From contig JAKOVW010000079.1 of the NCBI GenBank assembly GCA_029781865.1, forward strand, positions 248,001 to 312,000: DNA of 64,000 nucleotides, given 5' to 3'. The notes beneath the pieces are model-generated. The model did not search any database and was not told the DNA's origin. It saw only the letters and a program-made list of their open reading frames with translations. Both the position numbers and the translations under genes were made by a program. Shown here in pieces: positions 37,096 to 46,688 of the stretch (the first letter of the stretch is position 1; the number at the start of each line of letters is the position of its first letter). This DNA is from Bacteroidota bacterium. Lineage in GTDB: Bacteria > Bacteroidota > Bacteroidia > Chitinophagales > Saprospiraceae.

Positions 37096-37103
37096 TATAT
37101 TTG
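37096..37103 (+). promoter_or_regulatory. Candidate -7 promoter box for mutS
   Basis: TATATTTG matches TAnnTTTG and lies 50 nt before the chosen mutS ATG. A TTTG at 37066-37069 sits 26 nt upstream, slightly longer than the usual -33 spacing. Confidence 0.4.
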
Positions 37104-37153
37104 CGCAAACTTGAAACTTGAAAGGAGAAGCTTTACTCTTTGAGATTAACACC

Positions 37154-39742
37154 ATGACCCCATTAATGGAGCAGTATTATGCTATGAAAAGCAAGCATCC
37201 TGACGCCATTTTACTTTATCGGGTTGGTGATTTTTATGAAACTTTCGGTGAAGATGCAATTACCACTTCCAAAATTTTGGGCATAGTACTTACCAAGAGA
37301 AACAATGGCGGAAATGATATAGAACTTGCCGGCTTCCCTTATCACTCGTTAGATGCTTATCTTCCCAAATTGGTTCGCGCAGGTTACCGCGTTGCGATAT
37401 GCGAGCAACTTGAAAAACCAGTCAAAGGCAAAAAAATTGTAAAGAGAGGCATCACTGAAGTAATCACTCCGGGAATTACATTCGACGACAAATTACTTGA
37501 TCACAAAAAAAACAATTTCCTGGCGTCTGTTTTTATTTCGAATGAAATTTGCGGAATATCCTTCGCGGATGTATCCACCGGAGAATTTTATCTCGCCCAG
37601 GGAAACGAAGATTATCTTCAAAAATTACTGCAAAGTTTTCAACCATCCGAGATCATACTTTCCAGAAGCAAAACATCTTACTTTGAATCCAATTTTGGCG
37701 AATCCTATTACCTCTATCCCCTTGAAGAATGGATCTATCAAACCGATTACACCAGGGAAAAATTATTACAGCATTTTAAAGTCAACAGTTTAAAAGGATT
37801 TGGTGTAGAAGAATATACTTACGGGCAAATCGCAGCAGGTGCGATTATCCACTATCTGGAAAGTATTGAAACAAAAAATCCGGCACATCTTTCGCAAATC
37901 AGCAGACTCGCGAGTGATGAGACAGTCTGGATGGATCGGTTTACTATCAAGAATCTGGAATTGGTTGATCCGATCCACTCGGAAGGATGCAGCTTACTCC
38001 AAATCCTCGACCATACACAGACGCCAATGGGTTCGCGTCAATTGCGCAAATGGATTATCATGCCTCTTCTGGATCTGGAGAAAATCCAAAACAGACTCGG
38101 AATGGTTGAATCGATTATTTCTCAGGATTCACTTCGGGAAGAACTAAATCAGATCTTAAATCATTTCGGAGATCTCGAACGATTGGTTTCCAAAATACCG
38201 CTGAGAAGAATAAATCCTCGGGAAATAAATCACATCCTAAAGAGTTTAAATAAATTATCTCCACTTAAGGATGTTTTAAGCAAACAAACCAATGAAGGCC
38301 TTTTAAGACTTGGTGAAAAAATACAGGAATGTGCAAGTCTTGCCCTTTTAATTTCTCAGCAATTACATCCTGATGCACCAAACCAAATCAATAAAGGTGG
38401 CATTTTCAAAACCGGATTCTCACCAGAGCTGGATGAATTAAAATACATTCTTACAAACAGTAAGGATCTCTTGCTCGATATTCAAAAACAGGAAATTATC
38501 AATACGGGCATTGCCAATCTGAAAATCGGATACAATTCGGTATTTGGTTATTTTCTTGAAGTGACCAATAAATATAAAAATCAGGGACTAGTGCCTGATC
38601 ATTGGATCCGGAAGCAAACCATGTCGAATGGCGAACGATACGTCACAGATGAATTAAAAAAACTCGAGATAAAAATTCTGGGCGCAGAAGAACGGATCAT
38701 TCAACTGGAAGAGGAGCTGTTTGAAAAATTAGTTGATTTGATTCAGGACTATTTGTTACCACTGCAACTCAACTCACAGGTAATTGCTGAAATTGATGTT
38801 TTGTATTCCTTTGCCAAAACCGCTCTTGCCAATAATTATTGTAAACCACAGGTAGACGACAGCAAAGTAATCGACATCAAAGATGGACGTCACCCGGTTA
38901 TAGAAAAGCAATTGTCCAGCGGTGATCATTATATACCCAATGATATTTATCTGGATTCCGACTCTCAGCAAATTTTAATGATTACAGGACCAAACATGTC
39001 AGGTAAATCAGCCATACTTCGTCAAACTGCTTTAATTTGTTTGATGGCCCAGGTTGGGTCATACGTACCAGCAAGAGAAGCAAATCTTGGATTTATTGAT
39101 CGGATATTTACCCGGGTTGGCGCCAGCGATAATATCTCATCCGGAGAATCCACTTTTATGGTTGAGATGAATGAAACTTCATCAATACTAAATAACTTAT
39201 CAGACCGGTCTTTAATCCTGCTGGACGAAATTGGAAGAGGAACCAGTACCTACGATGGAATTTCCCTTGCCTGGGCAATTGCAGAGTACATACATGAAAT
39301 TCAGGACAAAAGAGCAAAGACCTTATTTGCTACTCATTATCATGAGCTCAACGAATTAAGCGCCTATCTTCCAAGAATTAAAAACTTCCACGTCTCCACC
39401 CAGGAAATTGATAAATCCGTAATTTTTTTGAGAAAATTGGTTCCGGGTGGAAGTGAACATTCATTCGGAATTCACGTAGCACAGATGGCCGGGATGCCAT
39501 TTGAAGTTTTACACCGTGCCCAGGAAATTCTTACCGATCTGGAAGAGAAAAGAACAAAATCCGGAAGTGAAGAAAAAAGCACAGCGCAAACCGGTAAAAT
39601 GCAGGTCAATATTTATGAGTACGCCCAACAAGAAGACCGCAAGTTAATCAATGAAATCAAAGCGCTCGACGTGCAAACAATGACTCCCATCGAATGCATG
39701 ATGAAATTACTCGAACTTCAGAAAAAGCTGAGATCGCTCTAA
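37154..39742 (+). CDS. mutS: DNA mismatch repair protein MutS
   Basis: MutS (862 aa) recognises mismatches and starts methyl-independent repair with MutL. The mismatch-binding domain opens with MTPLMEQYYAMK and the RVGDFYETFGEDA motif, whose Phe and Glu (FYE) contact the mismatch. The ATPase domain has the Walker A MITGPNMSGKSAIL near 608-621 and LILLDEIGRGTSTYDGISLAWA near 688-709. ATG 37154 is chosen; a TTG at 37118 would add 12 residues without family-like sequence. The gene appears monocistronic. Confidence 0.95.
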   Translation: MTPLMEQYYAMKSKHPDAILLYRVGDFYETFGEDAITTSKILGIVLTKRNNGGNDIELAGFPYHSLDAYLPKLVRAGYRVAICEQLEKPVKGKKIVKRGITEVITPGITFDDKLLDHKKNNFLASVFISNEICGISFADVSTGEFYLAQGNEDYLQKLLQSFQPSEIILSRSKTSYFESNFGESYYLYPLEEWIYQTDYTREKLLQHFKVNSLKGFGVEEYTYGQIAAGAIIHYLESIETKNPAHLSQISRLASDETVWMDRFTIKNLELVDPIHSEGCSLLQILDHTQTPMGSRQLRKWIIMPLLDLEKIQNRLGMVESIISQDSLREELNQILNHFGDLERLVSKIPLRRINPREINHILKSLNKLSPLKDVLSKQTNEGLLRLGEKIQECASLALLISQQLHPDAPNQINKGGIFKTGFSPELDELKYILTNSKDLLLDIQKQEIINTGIANLKIGYNSVFGYFLEVTNKYKNQGLVPDHWIRKQTMSNGERYVTDELKKLEIKILGAEERIIQLEEELFEKLVDLIQDYLLPLQLNSQVIAEIDVLYSFAKTALANNYCKPQVDDSKVIDIKDGRHPVIEKQLSSGDHYIPNDIYLDSDSQQILMITGPNMSGKSAILRQTALICLMAQVGSYVPAREANLGFIDRIFTRVGASDNISSGESTFMVEMNETSSILNNLSDRSLILLDEIGRGTSTYDGISLAWAIAEYIHEIQDKRAKTLFATHYHELNELSAYLPRIKNFHVSTQEIDKSVIFLRKLVPGGSEHSFGIHVAQMAGMPFEVLHRAQEILTDLEEKRTKSGSEEKSTAQTGKMQVNIYEYAQQEDRKLINEIKALDVQTMTPIECMMKLLELQKKLRSL

Positions 39743-40073
39743 TTTAGATCAGTTAACCTTTTGGTTTTTCACAGAATATTCCATTATTCAAATAATTCGA
39801 ATTTGGTGATGAGAATATTTTCAGATTATACTCCGTATTTCAGCAATGAAAACAAACCTATTTCATCAATAATTTTGATTCAAATTTACTATTTGCAAAA
39901 GGTATGTTTATCTTTGATTTACCGGATCCCATCTTCAATCCATACTTTCTGTTGATAATTATTACGGTAAGTATTATACCATCATTTTAAAATTTTTAAA
40001 GTCTTTTAGATTTAGATATTCTACTCATCTGCGACATGACGAATAGTATAATCACATTTTAAAAACAATTGCA
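39743..40073. other. 331-nt intergenic region after mutS
   Basis: No coding sequence is supported; a short open frame at 39761-39955 has no family pattern. One perfect -7 box (39909-39916) is present. I saw no terminator hairpin behind mutS. Confidence 0.5.
39909..39916 (+). promoter_or_regulatory. Candidate -7 promoter box
   Basis: TATCTTTG matches TAnnTTTG. It lies 157 nt upstream of the beta-helix gene, so the leader would be long. A TTTG 13 nt upstream is closer than expected for a -33 element. Confidence 0.25.
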
Positions 40074-41525
40074 ATGAAATCAATACTGACTATCTGCATG
40101 ATTTTTTTAACTGTTTTTGGTAAGTTCTATGGTCAATGCAATTGTCCTTCCCTGCCTACTCCCGGTAAATCTGTTTTGGTGAATACGGTTACTGAACTTC
40201 AGCATGCACTTACGCTTGCCAATTCCAATAATGGCAACATGACAATACTACTTGCGAAAGGCAACTACAATCTCAATTCCAATCTGCTATATATTAGTTC
40301 TAATATGAAGAATCTGACTATCCGGGGACAAACAGGCAATCGCGACGATGTCGTCATTAAAGGCCTGGGATTTAATGGTGGGGTTACCCATATTTTCAAT
40401 GTTGCAGCTGCACATTTTACAGTTGCCGATATGACCATTGGCTGGGTATACTATCATCCGATTCAGATACACGGAGAATCCAACGCCGATAGCGCTTTAA
40501 TTCACAATGTCAAAATCATTGACGGCAATGAGCAGTTTATAAAAATATCCGGCAGTTCAACAGAACCCAATGTTTGTGATGGTGGAATTATTGAATGCTG
40601 TGAATTCGAATTTTCCTCAGGAATCGGCAATCAATATTATACCGGAGGAATAGATGGTCATCATTGTGCAAACTGGATCATAAGATACAATACTTTTAAA
40701 CATCTGCGGAGTCCTGATGGCAATCTGGCAGAACATGCGATTCACTTCTGGTCAAACTCGTCAGATATCCTTGTTGAAAATAATTTTATTATGGATTGCG
40801 ACAGAGGCATAGGCTTTGGTTTAAGCGACGATCCGTCACGGGGAAATTTTGGTGGGATGATCCGCAATAACATTGTACATACCAGCAGGGATGTAGGCAT
40901 TGGCATTGAAAGAACTCCTGATGTCAAAATTTATAATAACACAGTTTGGACAGAAAATTATTTTAACTCCATCGAATACCGCTTTACAGGAAGCACGAAT
41001 ATTCAAATCGCCAATAATCTCACGAATCAAGCGATTGCTTTACGCGAAGGGGCACAGGGCATATTGACAAGCAACTACACTAAAGCAACTTCAGGTCTGT
41101 TTACTGATGCAGCAAACTTTAATTTTCACCTGGCTAAAAAGAATATTAACCTGATTGCTGCAGGCAAAGTATTAAATGATGTTATCACAGATATGGATTG
41201 CTTGCCCAGGGGAATAACAAATGATATCGGAGCTGATCAGTTCGAAGTGATTACCAGAGACATACAGGTTGATACAAAGACAAATAATGTACAAGTTTAC
41301 CCTAATCCGGCATTAGATTTCATAACCATAGTTATTAAAGATCCCGTCACTCCGGATTTGAAATTTGAAATATCCAACCAGCTTGGGCAAATCAGGTGGC
41401 AACAAAAAATCAGCACGCAATCCACAAGAATTAATCTAAAAGATATTGAAACCGGAATTTATTGCCTGAGAATCACAAGTCCAACTAATCTTTACAAATC
41501 ACAGATCAGCTTGGTGAAACTATAA
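40074..41525 (+). CDS. Secreted right-handed beta-helix protein with T9SS sorting domain
   Basis: The protein (483 aa) has a signal peptide (MKSILTICMIFLTVFGKFYG). A pectate-lyase-like parallel beta-helix follows at about 30-390: TELQHALTLANSNNGNMTIL, then coils such as NLTIRGQTGNRDDVVIKG, FTVADMTIGWVYYHPIQI and WIIRYNTFKHLRSPDGNLAEHAIHFW. The C-terminus (VQVYPNPALDFITIVI ... GIYCLRITS) is a type A T9SS sorting domain. Beta-helix proteins of this type include polysaccharide lyases. The Asp/Lys catalytic set is not obvious, so enzyme activity is uncertain. It is convergent with the repeat protein. Confidence 0.85.
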   Translation: MKSILTICMIFLTVFGKFYGQCNCPSLPTPGKSVLVNTVTELQHALTLANSNNGNMTILLAKGNYNLNSNLLYISSNMKNLTIRGQTGNRDDVVIKGLGFNGGVTHIFNVAAAHFTVADMTIGWVYYHPIQIHGESNADSALIHNVKIIDGNEQFIKISGSSTEPNVCDGGIIECCEFEFSSGIGNQYYTGGIDGHHCANWIIRYNTFKHLRSPDGNLAEHAIHFWSNSSDILVENNFIMDCDRGIGFGLSDDPSRGNFGGMIRNNIVHTSRDVGIGIERTPDVKIYNNTVWTENYFNSIEYRFTGSTNIQIANNLTNQAIALREGAQGILTSNYTKATSGLFTDAANFNFHLAKKNINLIAAGKVLNDVITDMDCLPRGITNDIGADQFEVITRDIQVDTKTNNVQVYPNPALDFITIVIKDPVTPDLKFEISNQLGQIRWQQKISTQSTRINLKDIETGIYCLRITSPTNLYKSQISLVKL

Positions 41526-41577
41526 CAATCATTTCAATTCGAAATAAATTCACATCGCATTTTTAAATAATGGTGTC

Positions 41578-43536
41578 TTAGTTGACAATCCACTTTAAAA
41601 CTTTACTGGACTGTTCAGTACTAAGCACTAAAAAGTATAATCCAGCCGGATAATCACTAAACTCAATTTCAAATTGATTTTGCATTTTAGAATCTACAGT
41701 TGACCAGATCGTTTTGCCCAATATATTAATAAGGTCGATTCGATACAATTGCTTTTCAAAAAGTTCTATTTTTATTATCCCATTTCCTTTGACAGGATTT
41801 GGTTCTATTTCAATTTGTTTAACAAACTTTCTTATGGCAGAATTGTACCGGTTATTCAATATGTTAAGTCCGGCAGTAGAATCAACCTGATTATTAAAAC
41901 CTCCGGTTGAAACAAGTCCTGAATTGACTGAAAATTTTGCTTTACAGGTTTTATTGGGCTCGCAACCACTCGCTATGCTAAAGAGGACTGTCCTGGAACC
42001 ACCTTTACTTGAAGGAGCATCTGTACTATTATTACTAATTACTGCATTACATCCTCCTGAAAAACTATAATCATTCAGCCACTTTGCAAATTTTATATTT
42101 ATTTGAGATTGAGTCTGACCTGTGTCTTCAACTTGATTTGCCGGACAAGTTAATACTACCGGTGGTGAACTCTGAACGGTAAATACAGAAATGCAGGTCT
42201 TTGGCGGTTCACAAGCAGTGGTCACCACGAATCGCACATTAGCTGAGCCACCGCAAGCAGATGGTGCACCCAAATTATCATTACTCAATGCAGCATAACA
42301 CCCACCTAAATATGAAGCAGAAGCCAACCACGTCGCAAATTTAGAATCAATTTCTGCCTGAGATTGACATGGTGCTTCAGTCTTGTTCACAGGACAAAGT
42401 AGGACTACCGATGGTGAAGGTACAACCGCAAAAGAAGCCGAACAGGTCACCGTGGGATCGCACGAACTAGTTGCAGTGAACTTTACCGAAGTAGAACCGC
42501 CACAGGCCGGAGGCGAACCTGTATTATTATTTGTTACCACTACATTACAGCCTCCTTCAAAAGTTACTGAATTCAACCAGGTATTAAATTTCGCATTTAT
42601 TTCTGCCTGAGTCTGACATGCTAATTCTGCGACATTTAAAGGACATTTCAATGAAAATACAGGTGGTTTAACTGTAAAAGTTGATCTGCAAGTTTTGTTC
42701 GGCTCACAACTACTTGTCACTGTAAATATTACAGTAACAGATCCTCCGGAATGATCCGGTGCACCAGTACTATTATTACTTAAATTTGCATTACACCCTC
42801 CTGAAAAACTGGCGCTATTTAGCCAGGCTGCATATTTCCAATCAATGCTTGATTGTGATTGGCCTGCAGCTTCCGTAATATTTGTTGGACAACTAACTAT
42901 AACCGGAGGAGATGGAGTAACCGTAAATTTAGCGCTTGCTGTTACTGGTGGGTCACAAGTACTTGTCACTATAAACTTTACTGTTTTTGTTCCACCACAG
43001 GCAGGCGGTGAACCATCATTATTATTACTGATTGCTGAATTGCAACCACCACTAAATGTCGTTGTTGCCAACCAGTTGGCAAATGCCGAATTAATTGCAG
43101 CTTGTGTTTTACAAGATGCTTCAATAACATTACCTGCGGTATTCAGAATCACCGGTGGAGGGTTTATAACTGCAAATACGGCAGAACAACTAACGGAAGG
43201 ATCGCAAGAACTCGTTACCGTAAACGTCACTGTTACCGATCCCCCACAGGCACTGGGAGCACCTGTATTATTATTCGAAAGCAATGGATTGCAGCCTCCT
43301 GAAAACGTAGCCGAACTTAACCAGCTTGCAAATTTAGCATCGATAGCTGCCTGAGTTTGACGAGCCGCTTCGGTTGCATTTACAGGGCAATTAATCACCA
43401 ATGCGCCCGGATTTACCTCAATCATTTGGATCAGGGACTTTGAGTCAAACTTGGTAAGGTTTTTTTGACTTATTATTTCGCTGAACAGCAAATTAAGGCA
43501 GAGCGTAAAACCCAGAGATAAGATAAACCTGATCAT
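41578..43536 (-). CDS. Secreted six-repeat cysteine-rich protein with T9SS sorting domain
   Basis: The protein (652 aa) has a signal peptide and, from about residue 49 to 540, six tandem modules of about 82 residues. Each contains a CPxNxTEA-type start, QTQAxIDxKFAxWL, SFSGGCN, SNNNTGAP, GGSVTVxFTVTSSCxPxxTC and a closing FxV strand. The Cys pattern is kept in most copies; module 2 lost its first Cys (NTAGN) and modules 3 and 6 lost the Cys before GGS. The last 75 residues (IEIEPNPVKGNGIIKIEL ... GLYFLVLS) are a T9SS sorting domain. It is likely a surface or extracellular structural protein; the modules resemble repeats seen in other Bacteroidota surface proteins. Confidence 0.85.
   Translation of the reverse strand: MIRFILSLGFTLCLNLLFSEIISQKNLTKFDSKSLIQMIEVNPGALVINCPVNATEAARQTQAAIDAKFASWLSSATFSGGCNPLLSNNNTGAPSACGGSVTVTFTVTSSCDPSVSCSAVFAVINPPPVILNTAGNVIEASCKTQAAINSAFANWLATTTFSGGCNSAISNNNDGSPPACGGTKTVKFIVTSTCDPPVTASAKFTVTPSPPVIVSCPTNITEAAGQSQSSIDWKYAAWLNSASFSGGCNANLSNNSTGAPDHSGGSVTVIFTVTSSCEPNKTCRSTFTVKPPVFSLKCPLNVAELACQTQAEINAKFNTWLNSVTFEGGCNVVVTNNNTGSPPACGGSTSVKFTATSSCDPTVTCSASFAVVPSPSVVLLCPVNKTEAPCQSQAEIDSKFATWLASASYLGGCYAALSNDNLGAPSACGGSANVRFVVTTACEPPKTCISVFTVQSSPPVVLTCPANQVEDTGQTQSQINIKFAKWLNDYSFSGGCNAVISNNSTDAPSSKGGSRTVLFSIASGCEPNKTCKAKFSVNSGLVSTGGFNNQVDSTAGLNILNNRYNSAIRKFVKQIEIEPNPVKGNGIIKIELFEKQLYRIDLINILGKTIWSTVDSKMQNQFEIEFSDYPAGLYFLVLSTEQSSKVLKWIVN
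41915..43392 (-). repeat. Six tandem coding repeats of about 246 nt
   Basis: The array encodes the six roughly 82-residue modules of the secreted repeat protein. Copies differ by many substitutions, so they look old and not recently amplified. Boundaries are approximate. Confidence 0.8.
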
Positions 43537-43669
43537 AACAATGTATTTAATCGAAAAAAAAACTATGATAATTAGAGAAATTAATTCTCTTACAAACTAC
43601 AATTATCCATGATCAAAACTATGCAATGGCAAACGCACTTATCGACACAAGTTTTAAGAGCAATCCAAT

Positions 43670-46564
43670 TTATTCGATGATCCATTTTAATACCACACGC
43701 GAACGGTCATCACCAAGCATTACAAAATACAAACCCCGGGCATAATTATTAAAATCCATTGGGATAAATTCATCAGAGGTGACCTTAGTCCAAACAATTT
43801 CACCAAATGCATTTAGCATGTTCAAGGTAAAATTATTTAACTTAGCCGAATGAACATGTATCATCCCTTTGCCACTCGCCGGATTTGGCATTATTTCTAA
43901 ATAGTTTACACCATCAGAATGATTGGTTGCGGTTATTTCTTTAATGGTAAAGGGTCCAAATATTTTTACGCAATTATTGGAATCGCTTAGTTCACAGGTA
44001 TAATCGCCAGCACCCAGATCAATTGCAGGATTTGAAGTCATTCCATTTGACCAAAGAAACTTGTATTGCGGTACGCCACCGGAAATGTCCAGCAAAATAC
44101 TTCCTTCATTCTTACCGGAGCTTGTATTCACTATTGTGGCGTTTCTAAGTTCAATTTCCTGAGCCTCATCGATTTTGAAGCTTTTTATCAAAAGGGTGCC
44201 TTGCTGGTCTTTGATTTCAACAGTATAATCTCCTGCCACCAGGCCTGATATATCTTTCGAGGTTTCCTGATTACTCCAATTGTATTTATAAGGAGGAACT
44301 CCTCCCTGCACAGTTAATGTTATTGATCCGTCATTTCCACCGAAACAACTCACCGGATGAATATCGGATGAAGCAAGATCAAGTGCAGCAGAAATTCCAA
44401 CAAGAATTTTCTGACATTTAACATCCTGCCCGCAATCATTTTGGATGGAAAGACAAACTTCATATTCACCATCTGAAGGAAATTCATGCTCCGGATTTTT
44501 CTCACTGCTTTTCGTTCCATCGCCAAACATCCATTGCCATGAAGAAGGAATACCCTGAGAGAGATCATTGAATTTAGCAGAAAGGCCATTAATGAACTGT
44601 GTAAAAGCAGCGACTGGACTGGTTTGTTGTAACACAGAAACACTCGCTTTACTTTTGCAATAATTTTTTGTATTGGTTACTTCCAGGATATATTCCCCAC
44701 CTTTGTTAACCAGAGGCTTCAATGTACTATCACCTGTTACAATATTTCCATTCGACGTTACCCAATGATATGTAAATTCAATTCCTTGAGACGATGCACT
44801 ACCATCAATAACCACTTCAGTATTTTTGCAGCTAACTTCTTTTTCAGGAACAGCAACAGCCTGAGGCTTGTTCTGATCGGTCAGAATCCGGATCGTGTCT
44901 TTTGAAATACATAAATTAATGGTATCCACTACCTGAAATACATATTGCCCGGAATCCGATACAATAAACTTTTTCCCATTGAAAACAAATAGTGAATCTT
45001 TTATTTTTTTCCAATAAAATTTTGAGTTGCTGTTTGTACTATTTCCCGACAATTCTGTTTCAGTTAAATTACAATTCAGCGTAGTATCTCCGGTTGCGCT
45101 GATATCTGGATAAATTCGTTTATCAATAACCAATACGGAATCATTATTGACACACTTATTATCTATGTTGGTGACTTTCAAATAATACTTACCCGGTTTA
45201 ATGACTTGAGGCAACAAAGTTTCGGCATCCTTTACAATTATACCATCACTGGTAGTCCATGAATAAACAAAAGGCGAACCCTGATCTGATTGTGTTCCAT
45301 CTAAACTAATCGTATCTTTTTTACAATCCAATGATTTATCTGAACCAGCGTCTGCTTTTGGTCTTTCTGTTATATCGACAAATATGGTTACTGATTCTGT
45401 ACATGCATTTGCATCTGTTATCGTAACTGTGTAGTCTTTTCCTCCCTTTAATTTTGCAAAGTAAGGACTCGTTTGAATCCCACTACCCAAATCATATTTA
45501 TATGGCGATACGCCGCCCTGTCCTTTTACCTGAATAAATCCATCCTGATTCGAACAATTTTCTTTTCCGGAGGTGGCTGTAATTTTAAGATCAGCCGGTT
45601 GTGACAAAGTATAGGACTTCATTCTGGTACAACCATTACTATCTGTTATAGTAATGCTATAAATACCTGCTTTCAGATTATCAATGCTTGAAGAAGTAAA
45701 TCCATTTGACCAGGAATAAGTATAAGGAGGTGTTCCATAATCTGCTTGAATAGAGATACTTCCTGTAGCCTCATCAAAGCATTTAATGTGCGTTAAATTT
45801 ACATTTGTTACATCAACGCGTTTTTGAGGACCAGTGATGACATAGGGCCCAAACGATTTGAAGTAACCATTCACGTCGGTTATGGTTACTGAATACGTAC
45901 CACCGGGAATATTGTTTAGATCTTTTGTAGTTTCCCCATTGCTCCATTTATAACTTAAAGTACTGAAGCCACCCGTGGGATTTAAAATAATTTTTCCATT
46001 ATCACCACAGGTAGAATTCGTAAGATTTGCTGTTGCTGCCAGAGTAAAACTTCCGGTAATCCAATTGACATAATTCTGGTAGGTCCTTACCATAATTTCC
46101 CAAACCCTTTTATCCGGAGAGATGACATACAGGGTTGGATAATAAGCAATATTATAATCGTTATTGACACCTGCACCGTTTGATGATGAAAGATCTGCGA
46201 TTGGATATGGAGTGCCGGCGACCCAATTTCCCTGTGTTACATTGTTACATCCACTAGGGCCATATAAACAATTGGTATTGGTGTTCCAATCAGATTCCAG
46301 AAAAATGACTGTAGTATAAGCGCTCAGATTATTATTAACCTGCTCCAGCACTCCGCTCTGATGAAATGACCAGCATGGAGCACACCAGGTTGCGGAAAAA
46401 TCAAGACAAGCTGATTTGTTAGCGCCCATTTTCGAAAACAAGCTGTAAGTACCCCCATTTATATCCTGGACCGTGAAATCATTTGCATCAGAACCATTTG
46501 GAAGTTGACCAAAAATTTTAGAGCTGACTGCAATCAGAATCAAAATCCTGAAAGTGTTAAACAT
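43670..46564 (-). CDS. Secreted thioredoxin-fold/SprB-repeat/PKD protein with T9SS sorting domain
   Basis: The protein (964 aa) has a signal peptide, then a thioredoxin-like domain (about 22-170) with active site CAPC at 61-64 and a cis-Pro loop (YYPTLYVISP). SprB-type repeats follow at about 175-400 (GGFSTLSYKWSNGETTKDL, YGTPPYTYSWSNGFTSSSI). Three Ig-like units with paired Cys (about 400-640), a PKD domain (about 645-715, WQWMFGDGTKSSEKNPEHEF) and two more SprB repeats (about 725-870) come next. The end (YLEIMPNPASGKGMIHV ... GLYFVMLGD) is a T9SS sorting domain. A redox-active head on an adhesin-like stalk is suggested; targets are unknown. Confidence 0.85.
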   Translation of the reverse strand: MFNTFRILILIAVSSKIFGQLPNGSDANDFTVQDINGGTYSLFSKMGANKSACLDFSATWCAPCWSFHQSGVLEQVNNNLSAYTTVIFLESDWNTNTNCLYGPSGCNNVTQGNWVAGTPYPIADLSSSNGAGVNNDYNIAYYPTLYVISPDKRVWEIMVRTYQNYVNWITGSFTLAATANLTNSTCGDNGKIILNPTGGFSTLSYKWSNGETTKDLNNIPGGTYSVTITDVNGYFKSFGPYVITGPQKRVDVTNVNLTHIKCFDEATGSISIQADYGTPPYTYSWSNGFTSSSIDNLKAGIYSITITDSNGCTRMKSYTLSQPADLKITATSGKENCSNQDGFIQVKGQGGVSPYKYDLGSGIQTSPYFAKLKGGKDYTVTITDANACTESVTIFVDITERPKADAGSDKSLDCKKDTISLDGTQSDQGSPFVYSWTTSDGIIVKDAETLLPQVIKPGKYYLKVTNIDNKCVNNDSVLVIDKRIYPDISATGDTTLNCNLTETELSGNSTNSNSKFYWKKIKDSLFVFNGKKFIVSDSGQYVFQVVDTINLCISKDTIRILTDQNKPQAVAVPEKEVSCKNTEVVIDGSASSQGIEFTYHWVTSNGNIVTGDSTLKPLVNKGGEYILEVTNTKNYCKSKASVSVLQQTSPVAAFTQFINGLSAKFNDLSQGIPSSWQWMFGDGTKSSEKNPEHEFPSDGEYEVCLSIQNDCGQDVKCQKILVGISAALDLASSDIHPVSCFGGNDGSITLTVQGGVPPYKYNWSNQETSKDISGLVAGDYTVEIKDQQGTLLIKSFKIDEAQEIELRNATIVNTSSGKNEGSILLDISGGVPQYKFLWSNGMTSNPAIDLGAGDYTCELSDSNNCVKIFGPFTIKEITATNHSDGVNYLEIMPNPASGKGMIHVHSAKLNNFTLNMLNAFGEIVWTKVTSDEFIPMDFNNYARGLYFVMLGDDRSRVVLKWIIE

Positions 46565-46688
46565 CGGTGTTGAATTTGTAGTAAAATTAGCAAATTCAAC
46601 CGGAAGTTCACTATCAGAATGGACAAGTAAAGTATTAAAATTCGAACACCCTATGTCCGTTAAAGCCAGAACGACTTTACATAAATGC

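Noticed and set aside
39761-39955. 64-codon open frame after mutS
   Set aside because: No recognisable protein features, and AT-rich intergenic composition.
42383-43354. Long open frames on the plus strand rich in Val, Thr and Gln
   Set aside because: They are antisense shadows of the six-repeat secreted protein; their regularity comes from the coding repeats on the other strand.
41915-43392. Regular repeats that could suggest a CRISPR array
   Set aside because: Units are about 246 nt, in frame and protein-coding, without short palindromic repeats or unique spacers.
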